Below are positions 26,986 through 35,026 of a DNA stretch of 64,000 nt, one piece after another. A program made the position numbers and the translations under genes. The notes under the pieces were generated by a model. That model was given only the letters and a program-made list of their open reading frames with translations, made no database searches and had not been told where the DNA came from. The stretch's first letter is position 1. Each line of letters starts with the position of its first letter. Source of the stretch: Hydrogenophaga sp. A37 (GTDB lineage: Bacteria > Pseudomonadota > Gammaproteobacteria > Burkholderiales > Burkholderiaceae_C); assembly GCF_002001205.1 (NCBI RefSeq), contig NZ_MUNZ01000073.1, positions 1 through 64,000 on the forward strand. The letters run 5' to 3'.

Positions 26986-27576
26986 ATGACCCTTCGCCAT
27001 CCTCTGCGCACCGCCTTTCTCGCCATCAGCCTGAGCGCCCTGGCCCTGATCGGCGCCTGCAACAAAGCCCCCGACACCGAGACCGTTGCCCCGGCCCCGG
27101 CAGCGCCGCCCATCACCGTGGGCACCCAGGTGGACGACACCGTGATCACCTCCAACATCAAGTCGAAGTTGGTGGCCGACGACCTGGTGAAAGCCTTTGA
27201 CCTGCAGGTCGAGACCCGCAAAGGCGTCGTGCAGCTCAGCGGCTTCGTGGACAACCAGGCCCAGATCGACCAGGCCGTGTCCATTGCCCGCTCCGTGGAC
27301 GGCGTGACCGACGTCCAGAACAGCGTGACCTTGAAGGGCGCACCGACCACCGTCGGCGCCAAGATCGACGACGCCACCGTGACCGGCCGCGTCAAGACCG
27401 TGCTGCTGGCCGACCCGGACATCAAGAGCTTCGACATCAGTGTGCTCACCCACAAGGGCGAGGTGCAGCTCACCGGCTTCGTCAACAGCCAGAACCAGAT
27501 CGACCTGGCCACCCGGCTGGCCAGCGAGACGGAAGGCGCGACCAGCGTGAAAAACGAACTCATGATCAAGAAGTGA
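26986..27576 (+). CDS. BON-domain lipoprotein
   Basis: The 196-residue protein has a lipoprotein signal (ending LIGACNKAP, lipid Cys near residue 25), a short Pro/Ala linker and two BON domains (about 45-115 and 120-195). Each contains the GVVQLSGFV/GEVQLTGFV pattern and the -D-V-N-pattern end. BON proteins such as OsmY and DolP act in the periplasm in envelope stress. It lies 26 bp after the SDR gene and overlaps the ferritin-like gene by four bases, so the three form an operon. Confidence 0.9.
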   Translation: MTLRHPLRTAFLAISLSALALIGACNKAPDTETVAPAPAAPPITVGTQVDDTVITSNIKSKLVADDLVKAFDLQVETRKGVVQLSGFVDNQAQIDQAVSIARSVDGVTDVQNSVTLKGAPTTVGAKIDDATVTGRVKTVLLADPDIKSFDISVLTHKGEVQLTGFVNSQNQIDLATRLASETEGATSVKNELMIKK

Positions 27577-28130
27577 ACACCATGAACACCCCCCACGAAC
27601 TCACCTCCATCCCAGACCTGCGCCGCCAGGCGCGTGAACACATCGAACAAGGCGCCGTGACCGCCGGCTACGACGCCGACCGCCCGAAGGTCTTGCAACT
27701 GCTCAATGAAGCGCTGGCCACCGAGATCGTCTGTGTGCTGCGCTACCGGCGCCACCACTTCATGGCCAGCGGCATCCACGGCCAGAGCGTGGGCGCCGAG
27801 TTCCTGGTGCACTCCAACGAAGAGCAGGCCCACGCCGACTTGCTCGCTGCGCGCATCGTGCAGCTCGGCGGCGAGCCCGATTTCTCGCCCGAAACCTTGA
27901 GCGCACGCAGCCACGCGGAGTACGTGCCAGCCGAGACGCTGCCCGACATGATTCGAGAGAACCTCGTTGCCGAACGCATCGCCATCGACAGCTACCGCGA
28001 CATGGTGCGTTACCTCGGCGACCAAGACCCGACCACCAGCGTGCTGCTCAAGCAGATCCTGGCGGTGGAAGAGGAACACGCGGACGAGCTGGCCGATTTG
28101 CTGGAAGGCATGCCGGCGGGCGAGCACTGA
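27573..28130 (+). CDS. Ferritin-like (bacterioferritin-type) protein
   Basis: The 185-residue protein is a four-helix ferritin-like fold with metal ligands in ALATEIVCVLRYRRH, HSNEEQAHADLLAARI, ENLVAERIAIDSYRDMV and VEEEHADELADLL; each has the Glu or Glu-x-x-His pattern of a di-iron site. It may store or oxidise iron, or protect against oxidants, like the DPS or bacterioferritin group; no haem-ligand Met is evident. Its start overlaps the stop of the BON gene. An intrinsic terminator follows. Confidence 0.86.
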   Translation: MNTMNTPHELTSIPDLRRQAREHIEQGAVTAGYDADRPKVLQLLNEALATEIVCVLRYRRHHFMASGIHGQSVGAEFLVHSNEEQAHADLLAARIVQLGGEPDFSPETLSARSHAEYVPAETLPDMIRENLVAERIAIDSYRDMVRYLGDQDPTTSVLLKQILAVEEEHADELADLLEGMPAGEH

Positions 28131-28156
28131 CTTTTCTGAGTAAATGGACTCCGTTG

Positions 28157-28187
28157 GGGGCCTTGCGGCAGCGCAGGGCCCCTTTTT
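28157..28187 (+). terminator. Intrinsic terminator after the ferritin-like gene
   Basis: An 11-bp stem (GGGGCCTTGCG with CGCAGGGCCCC, one G-U pair) with a four-base loop is followed by TTTTT. It lies 27 bp after the ferritin-like stop. Confidence 0.85.
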
Positions 28188-28320
28188 CATGTCAAACAAG
28201 TCAGATGCTTCGCTCGACCACAGGGCCGCGCTGGCAGACGGGCTGGCGTTGAGCCGCACTCGACCGCGATCCATCTTCCTTGTGATATTTTCAGAAGCGA
28301 TTCATCAACAAGGATTGGAT

Positions 28321-29178
28321 ATGACGCGCAGACGTTGGAGCGGGTGGTGCTTGGGTGGGATTTTCTGTGTTCTGGTGTCGGGCTGCGCAGCGCCGTCAGA
28401 CGTCAGGCACAAGCCCCTTGCGGCCGAGGTGACGGTTTCCGTGTCCGATGAGGGCGTATCTGCGCTGACCGAATTGCCGGCTCCGTCGACGTACCTGCGT
28501 GAGCCCAATTTCATCGTGCGGGGAAGAGACAGGTCGGGTGTGTTTGCGCCCAATGGGTTGCTGGAAAGCGCTCTGGATGCCGACCAGATTGCTGCCAAGA
28601 GAATGCAAGGTGCCGCCCTGGCGCTCGCCCCTCGCCTTGTGGATGCGATCGAGCGTGAGCGCTCTGCGCTCAACCCCGCACTGGTTCGTGTGACGCTCGA
28701 CAGCCGGCTTCGATCGGAAGCCGATATTCAGATGACCCCCGTGGTCGTGCTGGAGCTGGTCGGGGAAGGCAAAGTGGCGTTCTGGAGTCGCCTGTACACC
28801 ACGTATGTGGACCAGAAAGGTCAGCCGCAGCGACGTATCTACACATACAACTCCCGATTCGCATTGCCCTGGGTCGGCGAGTCCGCTGGTACGTGGTCGG
28901 CGAACGATCACCTCTTGCTCAGACGTCAGATCGACTGGAGTTTGCGTTCGCTGACCCAGGTGGTCTTGCGCGACGTTCGTGGCGATTTTTATGCCGCCTC
29001 TCAAGCGCCACAACCGAACATCGTGGCGACGACCAAGGGCCTCGTGGATGTGCACACCGTTGCACTGGCCGAGTTTGATGGGTTGAAAGTGTCGTACCAG
29101 ATGTTTGGTTCCCGTCGAGGGTTGGAAGCCCTTTTGGTGTCCGACTCATCTCCCCCGGATCGGGTGTTCGGTCCGTAG
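28321..29178 (+). CDS. Hypothetical lipoprotein
   Basis: The 285-residue protein from ATG 28321 has a lipoprotein signal (WCLGGIFCVLVSGCAAP, lipid Cys near residue 25) and then a soluble domain rich in beta segments. It contains MTPVVVLELVGEGKVAFWSRLY and YTYNSRFALPWVGE. An AAGGA ribosome site precedes this start; an upstream in-frame ATG lies before the terminator and is less likely. I do not recognise the family. Base composition is slightly lower in GC than its neighbours, and it stands alone between two terminating regions, so recent acquisition is possible. Confidence 0.75.
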   Translation: MTRRRWSGWCLGGIFCVLVSGCAAPSDVRHKPLAAEVTVSVSDEGVSALTELPAPSTYLREPNFIVRGRDRSGVFAPNGLLESALDADQIAAKRMQGAALALAPRLVDAIERERSALNPALVRVTLDSRLRSEADIQMTPVVVLELVGEGKVAFWSRLYTTYVDQKGQPQRRIYTYNSRFALPWVGESAGTWSANDHLLLRRQIDWSLRSLTQVVLRDVRGDFYAASQAPQPNIVATTKGLVDVHTVALAEFDGLKVSYQMFGSRRGLEALLVSDSSPPDRVFGP

Positions 29179-29339
29179 TCCTGGCCTCCGACCCGACGCA
29201 TACGCCACCCGGCGTACATACGCCCTCCAGGCTTCTCCCTAGCATCCCCTCTGTCCGCTGTGGCTCCCCTTCCAAGGGCGGTTCGGCGGCCAGAGTCACC
29301 CCACCAACGGATGTTATTTAGAACCCCTGGAGAAGCGCC

Positions 29340-30605
29340 ATGATGCAACGTCGATTCACCCTCAAAGCCCTGACGGTCGCCACCGCCCTGGGCGCTTTCG
29401 GCCTCTCGGCCCACGCTGCGGACACGATCAAGGTCGGTGTGCTGCACAGCCTGTCGGGCACGATGGCCATTTCGGAAACCGTGCTGAAAGACGTGGCCCT
29501 GATGGCCATCGACGAGATCAACGCCAAGGGTGGCGTGCTCGGCAAGAAACTCGAACCCGTGGTGGTGGACCCGGCTTCCAACTGGCCGCTGTTCGCCGAA
29601 AAGGCCAAGCAGCTGATCGACCAGGACAAGGTCGCCGCCGTCTTCGGCTGCTGGACCTCGGTGTCTCGCAAGTCGGTGCTGCCGGTGTTCGAAGAAAAGA
29701 ACAGCCTGCTGTTCTACCCGGTGCAGTACGAAGGCGAAGAGCTGTCCAAGAACGTGTTCTACACGGGTGCAGCGCCGAACCAGCAGGCCATTCCCGCCGT
29801 GGAATACCTGATGAGCAAAGACGGTGGCTCGGCCAAGCGCTGGGTGCTGCTGGGCACCGACTACGTGTACCCCCGCACCACCAACAAGATCTTGCGCGCC
29901 TTCCTGCACGCCAAGGGCGTGAAGGACGAGGACATCATGGAGGAGTACACCCCCTTCGGTCACTCCGACTACCAGACCATCATCGCCAACATCAAGAAGT
30001 TCGCGGCTGCGGGCAAGAAGACGGCCGTGGTCTCCACCATCAACGGCGACTCCAACGTGCCGTTCTACAAAGAGCTGGGCAACGCCGGCCTGTCCGCCAA
30101 GGACGTGCCTGTGGTCGCCTTCTCGGTGGGTGAAGAAGAGCTGCGCGGTGTGGACACCAAGCCGCTGGTGGGCCACCTGGCCGCCTGGAACTACTTCATG
30201 AGCGTGAAGAACCCGACCAACGCCGAGTTCACCAAGAAGTGGGCCGCCTACGCCAAGGCCAAGGGCATCGCCGGCCACAAGGACAAGCCGCTGACCAACG
30301 ACCCGATGGAAGCCACCTACATCGGCATCAACATGTGGGCGCAAGCGGTTGCCAAGGCCAAGTCCACCGACACCGACAAGGTGATCGCCGCCATGGCCGG
30401 CCAGACCTTCAAGGCCCCGGGTGGTTTCACCTCCACGATGGACAAGGAAAACCACCACCTGCACAAGCCGGTGTTCATCGGCGAAGTGAAGGCCGACGGC
30501 CAGTTCAACGTGGTGTGGAAGACGCCGGGCCCGGTGGTGGCCGACCCATGGAGCGACTACATCACCGAGAACAAGGGCAAGGCCAACATGCCTGTGAAGA
30601 AGTGA
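29340..30605 (+). CDS. urtA: Urea ABC transporter, substrate-binding protein
   Basis: The 421-residue protein has a twin-Arg-like start (MMQRRFTLKALTVATALGAF), a cleavable signal near SAHAAD, and the UrtA body: KVGVLHSLSGTMAISETVLK, GCWTSVSRKSVLPVFEEKN, LFYPVQYEGEE and DPMEATYIGINMWAQAV. These residues are characteristic of the urea/short-amide binding proteins, distinct from other LivJ homologues. It binds urea in the periplasm. It heads the urtABCDE operon, with GGAG eight bases before the ATG. Confidence 0.97.
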   Translation: MMQRRFTLKALTVATALGAFGLSAHAADTIKVGVLHSLSGTMAISETVLKDVALMAIDEINAKGGVLGKKLEPVVVDPASNWPLFAEKAKQLIDQDKVAAVFGCWTSVSRKSVLPVFEEKNSLLFYPVQYEGEELSKNVFYTGAAPNQQAIPAVEYLMSKDGGSAKRWVLLGTDYVYPRTTNKILRAFLHAKGVKDEDIMEEYTPFGHSDYQTIIANIKKFAAAGKKTAVVSTINGDSNVPFYKELGNAGLSAKDVPVVAFSVGEEELRGVDTKPLVGHLAAWNYFMSVKNPTNAEFTKKWAAYAKAKGIAGHKDKPLTNDPMEATYIGINMWAQAVAKAKSTDTDKVIAAMAGQTFKAPGGFTSTMDKENHHLHKPVFIGEVKADGQFNVVWKTPGPVVADPWSDYITENKGKANMPVKK

Positions 30606-30615
30606 GGGTCTGACG

Positions 30616-32208
30616 ATGCGCTGGCTGCGTTCCTGCCTGGTGTTGCTGTGCCTCCTGGGCGCGGCCAGTGTGCAAGCCCTCACCCCTGCCGACGCGCTCG
30701 CGTTGGCGGCGGGTGAGAGCGATGCCCGCATCGCCACCCTCAACCGCCTCGCGGCGGCCCCCGATGAGAAGGCCGTGGCGCTGATGCAGGCGCTGGCCAA
30801 CGGTGCCGTGAAGGTGCAGGGTGAGCAGGTGCTCATCCTGGCCGACGACGGCAGTGGCACCGACGCCGTGACCGGCGCTGCCGTCACCCCGGCAGACGAT
30901 GCCGAAGACGCCATCGTGAACAACCGCATTCGCAGCGCGCTGGAAACGGCCCTCGCTGTGCGCGACCTGTTCCGCCCCGATCCCGGGCCGCAGCGCGAAG
31001 CTGCCGCCCTGCTGCAACGCAGCGCCTTCGATGAACCCGACGCCAGCCAGTTGCCGCTGGTGGAAAAAGCCCTGGCGGGTGAGCTCGACCCCGCCGCCCG
31101 CGACAGCCTCACGCTGACGCGCGCCGCCATGCAACTGGCCAGCGAAGACGAAGCGCAGCGCCTGGCCGCCGCGCAGACCTTCGCCGAGATGGGCCAGCCC
31201 GCGCTGCGCCCCTTGCTCGCCAAACAACTGGAAGCCGAATCCAGCGCCGCCGTGAAGGCCGCGCTCAGCGCCGCCCTGTCCTCGCTCGACCGCAGCCTGG
31301 CCGTGAGCAGCGCGCTCTCGCAGGCCTTCACCGGCATCAGCCTCGGTTCCATCTTGCTGCTGGCCGCGCTCGGCCTGGCCATCACCTACGGCCTCATGGG
31401 CGTGATCAACATGGCCCACGGCGAGCTGATCATGATCGGCGCCTACGCCACCTGGCTGGTGCAGGCCTTCTTCAAAGAAGCGCTGCCCGGCCTCTTCGAC
31501 TGGTATTTGCTCGCGGCCCTGCCGGTGGCCTTCACCGCCTCGGCGCTGGTGGGCGCGGCCATGGAGCGCACGGTGATCCGCTTTCTCTACGGCCGCCCGC
31601 TAGAGACGCTGCTCGCCACCTGGGGCATATCGCTGGTGCTGATGCAGGGCGTGCGAACCCTGTTTGGCGCGCAGAACGTGGGCGTCGAAAACCCGAGCTG
31701 GATGAGCGGCAGCGTCACGCTGCTGGGCAACCTCACGCTGCCCTGGAACCGCATCATCATCATCGCCTTCGCGGCCGCCGTGCTGATCGGCGTCACGCTG
31801 CTGATCACCCGCACGCGCCTCGGCCTCTTCGTGCGCGGCGTGACGCAAAACCGGCCCATCGCCAGCTGCATGGGCGTGAACACCGCGCGCATCGACACCT
31901 ATGCCTTCGCGCTCGGTTCGGGCATCGCCGGCCTGGCCGGCTGCGCGCTGAGCCAGATCGGCAACGTGGGGCCGGACCTGGGCCAGAACTACATCGTGGA
32001 CTCGTTCATGGTGGTGGTGCTGGGTGGCGTGGGCCAGCTCGCCGGCACGGTGTACGCCGCGCTGGGCCTGGGCATTCTCAACAAGCTGCTCGAAGGCTGG
32101 GCCGGCGCGGTGCTGGCCAAGATCGCGGTGCTGGTCTTCATCATCGTCTTCATCCAGAAGCGGCCGCAGGGCATCTTCGCGATGAAGGGCCGCAGCGCCG
32201 AGGCATGA
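30616..32208 (+). CDS. urtB: Urea ABC transporter, permease UrtB
   Basis: The 530-residue protein has a signal peptide and an extra N-terminal helical domain (about 25-230) typical of UrtB. A LivH-type permease follows, with SLGSILLLAALGLAITYGLMGVINMAHGELIMIGAYATW (in outline) and VVLGGVGQLAGTVYAALGLG, eight or nine membrane segments. It forms the inner-membrane channel with UrtC. It starts 10 bp after urtA and overlaps urtC by four bases. Confidence 0.96.
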   Translation: MRWLRSCLVLLCLLGAASVQALTPADALALAAGESDARIATLNRLAAAPDEKAVALMQALANGAVKVQGEQVLILADDGSGTDAVTGAAVTPADDAEDAIVNNRIRSALETALAVRDLFRPDPGPQREAAALLQRSAFDEPDASQLPLVEKALAGELDPAARDSLTLTRAAMQLASEDEAQRLAAAQTFAEMGQPALRPLLAKQLEAESSAAVKAALSAALSSLDRSLAVSSALSQAFTGISLGSILLLAALGLAITYGLMGVINMAHGELIMIGAYATWLVQAFFKEALPGLFDWYLLAALPVAFTASALVGAAMERTVIRFLYGRPLETLLATWGISLVLMQGVRTLFGAQNVGVENPSWMSGSVTLLGNLTLPWNRIIIIAFAAAVLIGVTLLITRTRLGLFVRGVTQNRPIASCMGVNTARIDTYAFALGSGIAGLAGCALSQIGNVGPDLGQNYIVDSFMVVVLGGVGQLAGTVYAALGLGILNKLLEGWAGAVLAKIAVLVFIIVFIQKRPQGIFAMKGRSAEA

Positions 32209-33344
32209 ACACCATGACGACACCCACCATGTCCCTCCCCGTCATCCTGCCGCAGGCCGGCCCCTTGCTCACCCGCACCGGCTGGAGCGGTGCGCTGGTG
32301 GCGCTGCTCGTGGTCTGTGCCGTGGCGCCCGCGCTGAACCTGCTGGTGCCGGCGGACAGCGTGTTCCACCTCTCCGACTACATGGTCGGCCTGCTGGGCA
32401 AGATCATGTGTTACGCCATCTGCGCGCTGGCCATGGATTTGATCTGGGGCTACACCGGCATCCTGAGCCTGGGCCACGGCCTGTTCTTCGCGCTCGGTGG
32501 CTACGTGATGGGCATGTACCTCATGCGCCAGATCGGCACCGACGGCAACTACAAAAGTGATCTGCCCGACTTCATGGTCTTTCTGGACTGGAAGGAACTG
32601 CCCTGGCACTGGGCGCTGTCTGACAGCTTCATCGCCACGCTGCTGCTGATCGTGCTGGTGCCGGGCATCGTGGCCTTCGTGTTCGGCTACTTCGCCTTCC
32701 GCTCGCGCATCAAGGGCGTGTACTTCTCCATCATCACGCAGGCGCTCACCTTTGCCGCGCTGCTGCTGTTCTTCCGCAACGAGACCGGCATGGGCGGCAA
32801 CAACGGCTTCACCGATTTCAAACGCATCCTCGGCATGCCGCTGGCCACGCAAGAGATGCGCATGACGCTGTTCGTCATCACCGGCCTGGTGCTGCTGGGC
32901 TTCTTCCTCTGGGCGCGCTGGCTGGTCAACAGCAAATTCGGCCGGGTGCTGCAGGCGGTGCGCGACGCCGAGAGCCGCGTCATGTTCTGCGGCTACAACC
33001 CGCTGCCCTACAAGCTCACCATCTGGACGATTTCGGCCGTGATGTGCGGCATCGCCGGGGCGCTGTACGTGCCGCAGGTCGGCATCATCAACCCCGGTGA
33101 GATGAGCACCGCCGCCAGCATCGAGATCGCGGTCTGGGCCGCGGTCGGTGGTCGTGCCACGCTGGTCGGCCCCATCATCGGCGCCTTCATCGTCAACGGC
33201 GCCAAGAGCTGGCTCACCGTGAGCTTCCCCGAGTACTGGCTGTACTTCCTGGGCGCGCTGTTCATCGCCGTCACGTTGTGGATGCCGCAAGGGGTGGTGG
33301 GGTTGGTCAAGAAGCTGCGCATGGGCAAAGGAGCGAAAGCATGA
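32205..33344 (+). CDS. urtC: Urea ABC transporter, permease UrtC
   Basis: The 379-residue protein is a LivM-type permease. It has ICALAMDLIWGYTGILSLGHGLFFALGGYVMGMYLMRQIG (in outline), RNETGMGGNNGFTDFKRILG, which is typical of UrtC, and VWAAVGGRATLVGPIIGAFIV. It pairs with UrtB in the membrane. The start ATGA overlaps the urtB stop; its own end overlaps the urtD start in the same way. Confidence 0.96.
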   Translation: MNTMTTPTMSLPVILPQAGPLLTRTGWSGALVALLVVCAVAPALNLLVPADSVFHLSDYMVGLLGKIMCYAICALAMDLIWGYTGILSLGHGLFFALGGYVMGMYLMRQIGTDGNYKSDLPDFMVFLDWKELPWHWALSDSFIATLLLIVLVPGIVAFVFGYFAFRSRIKGVYFSIITQALTFAALLLFFRNETGMGGNNGFTDFKRILGMPLATQEMRMTLFVITGLVLLGFFLWARWLVNSKFGRVLQAVRDAESRVMFCGYNPLPYKLTIWTISAVMCGIAGALYVPQVGIINPGEMSTAASIEIAVWAAVGGRATLVGPIIGAFIVNGAKSWLTVSFPEYWLYFLGALFIAVTLWMPQGVVGLVKKLRMGKGAKA

Positions 33345-34216
33345 CGCCCGACCTGATGGAAGAAGGCGCGCAACGCTTTCAGAAAATTCACGCGCTCGAC
33401 ACAACGCGTCAGACCGAGTCGGGTGGCCGCGCTGCGGCCTACGGCCGCATCGCCAGGGCCGGTGAGGTGGACACCACGCACGGCCGCATCCTCTACCTCG
33501 AAGACGTGCACGTGAGCTTCGACGGCTTCAAGGCCATCAACGGCCTGAGCCTGGACATCGCGCCCGGCGAGCTGCGCTGCATCATCGGCCCCAACGGCGC
33601 TGGCAAGACCACGATGATGGACATCATCACCGGCAAGACCCGGCCCGACAAGGGCACGGTGTTCTTCGGCAGCACCATCGACCTGCTGCGCTACCGCGAG
33701 CCCGAGATCGCCGCTTTAGGCATCGGCCGCAAGTTCCAGAAGCCCACGGTGTTCGAGCAACTCAGCGTGTTCGAGAACCTGGAGCTGGCGCTGGCGACCG
33801 ACAAGCGCGTGCGCCACAGCATGGTGTTCCGCCCCACCGGCGAAGAGAAGGACCGCCTGGGCGAGGTGCTGACCACCATCCACCTGGCCGACAGCGCGGC
33901 GCGCCAGGCGGGCAACCTGAGCCATGGGCAGAAGCAGTGGCTGGAGATCGGCATGCTGCTGATGCAGGACCCGAAACTGCTGCTGCTGGATGAACCCGTG
34001 GCGGGCATGACCGACGAAGAAACGGAGCGCACGGCGCAGCTGTTCCTGACGCTGAAAGGCAAACACTCTTTGATGGTGGTGGAGCACGACATGAGCTTCA
34101 TCCGCACCATCTCGGAGAAGGTCACGGTGTTGTGTGACGGGTCTGTGTTGGCCGAGGGCACGCTCGATGAGGTGCAGGCCGACGAACGGGTCATTGAGGT
34201 TTATCTGGGACGCTGA
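33341..34216 (+). CDS. urtD: Urea ABC transporter, ATP-binding protein UrtD
   Basis: The 291-residue protein is a LivG-type ATPase with Walker A IGPNGAGKTT, signature LSHGQKQWLEIGML, Walker B LLLLDEPVAGMTDEE and a His switch VVEHDMSF. The N-terminal 45 residues before the ATPase core are extra and probably flexible. Start ATG 33341 is coupled to the urtC stop by a four-base overlap. Confidence 0.96.
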   Translation: MTPDLMEEGAQRFQKIHALDTTRQTESGGRAAAYGRIARAGEVDTTHGRILYLEDVHVSFDGFKAINGLSLDIAPGELRCIIGPNGAGKTTMMDIITGKTRPDKGTVFFGSTIDLLRYREPEIAALGIGRKFQKPTVFEQLSVFENLELALATDKRVRHSMVFRPTGEEKDRLGEVLTTIHLADSAARQAGNLSHGQKQWLEIGMLLMQDPKLLLLDEPVAGMTDEETERTAQLFLTLKGKHSLMVVEHDMSFIRTISEKVTVLCDGSVLAEGTLDEVQADERVIEVYLGR

Positions 34217-34225
34217 GGACACACC

Positions 34226-34924
34226 ATGAACCTGCTCGAAGTCAAAGACGTCAACCAGTACTACGGCGGCAGCCACATCCTGCGCAACGTCAACCTCACC
34301 GCCGAACTCGGCAAGGTGACGGTGGTGCTCGGCCGCAACGGCGTGGGCAAGACCACGCTGCTGAAATCGCTCATGGGCCTGGTGCCCATCAAGAGCGGCA
34401 GCATCGCGCTCGATGGCGTGGCCATCGACAAATCCACCCCCTACGAACGCGCCCGCATGGGCGTGGGTTTCGTGCCGCAGGGGCGCGAGATCTTTGGCCG
34501 CCTGACGGTGCAGGAAAACCTGCTGATGGGCCTGGCCTACAAGAAGGGCAGTACGCCGATTCCGGCCGAGCTGTTCGAGCTGTTTCCGGTGTTGAAGCAG
34601 ATGCTCGGTCGCCGTGGCGGTGACCTCTCGGGTGGGCAGCAACAGCAGCTGGCCATTGCCCGCGCGCTCGCGGCTGGGCCGAAACTGCTGATCCTCGACG
34701 AGCCCACCGAAGGCATCCAGCCCAACATCATCAAAGACATCGGCAAGGTGATCCGCATGCTCGCCGACCGCGGCAACATGGGCATCGTGTTGGTAGAGCA
34801 GTACTACGACTTCGCCGAAGAACTCGCCGACCAGTACGTGGTGATGGAGCGCGGCGAAGTGATCGCCAGCGGCCCGGGCAGCGAGATGCAGAGCAAAGGC
34901 ATTCGCCAGCTCGTGGCGATTTGA
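34226..34924 (+). CDS. urtE: Urea ABC transporter, ATP-binding protein UrtE
   Basis: The 232-residue protein is a LivF-type ATPase: QYYGGSHILRNVNL, Walker A LGRNGVGKTTLLKSLMGL, QGREIFGRLTVQENLLMGL, signature LSGGQQQQLAIARAL, Walker B LLILDEPTEGIQPNIIKDIG. The GIQPNII segment is characteristic of UrtE. It ends the urt operon; a family B repeat rather than a classical terminator lies directly after the stop. Confidence 0.96.
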   Translation: MNLLEVKDVNQYYGGSHILRNVNLTAELGKVTVVLGRNGVGKTTLLKSLMGLVPIKSGSIALDGVAIDKSTPYERARMGVGFVPQGREIFGRLTVQENLLMGLAYKKGSTPIPAELFELFPVLKQMLGRRGGDLSGGQQQQLAIARALAAGPKLLILDEPTEGIQPNIIKDIGKVIRMLADRGNMGIVLVEQYYDFAEELADQYVVMERGEVIASGPGSEMQSKGIRQLVAI

Positions 34925-34925
34925 G

Positions 34926-35000
34926 CCCCTACGCTCCACCGCTGCGCGGGTCGCTGCCCCCCGAGGGGGAGCGAATTCAGCTTGGGGCGGCCCGGCGCTG
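34926..35000. repeat. Repeat B copy after urtE
   Basis: It contains GCTGCGCGGGTCGCTGCC, CCCCGAGGGGG and CTTGGGGCGGCCCGGCG. The same order of blocks occurs at 47754-47830 inside the uraD-allC gene. It begins two bases after the urtE stop. Confidence 0.75.
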
Positions 35001-35026
35001 AATTCTTCAACCCACGCTCTGTCGCT

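Noticed and set aside
28144..28320. N-terminal extension of the lipoprotein at 28321
   Set aside because: The upstream ATG would place the preceding terminator inside the coding region and hide the lipoprotein signal; ATG 28321 has a ribosome site.
28131..29339. Genomic island around the lone lipoprotein gene
   Set aside because: Its slightly lower GC is suggestive, but there is no integrase, tRNA or direct repeat at the edges.
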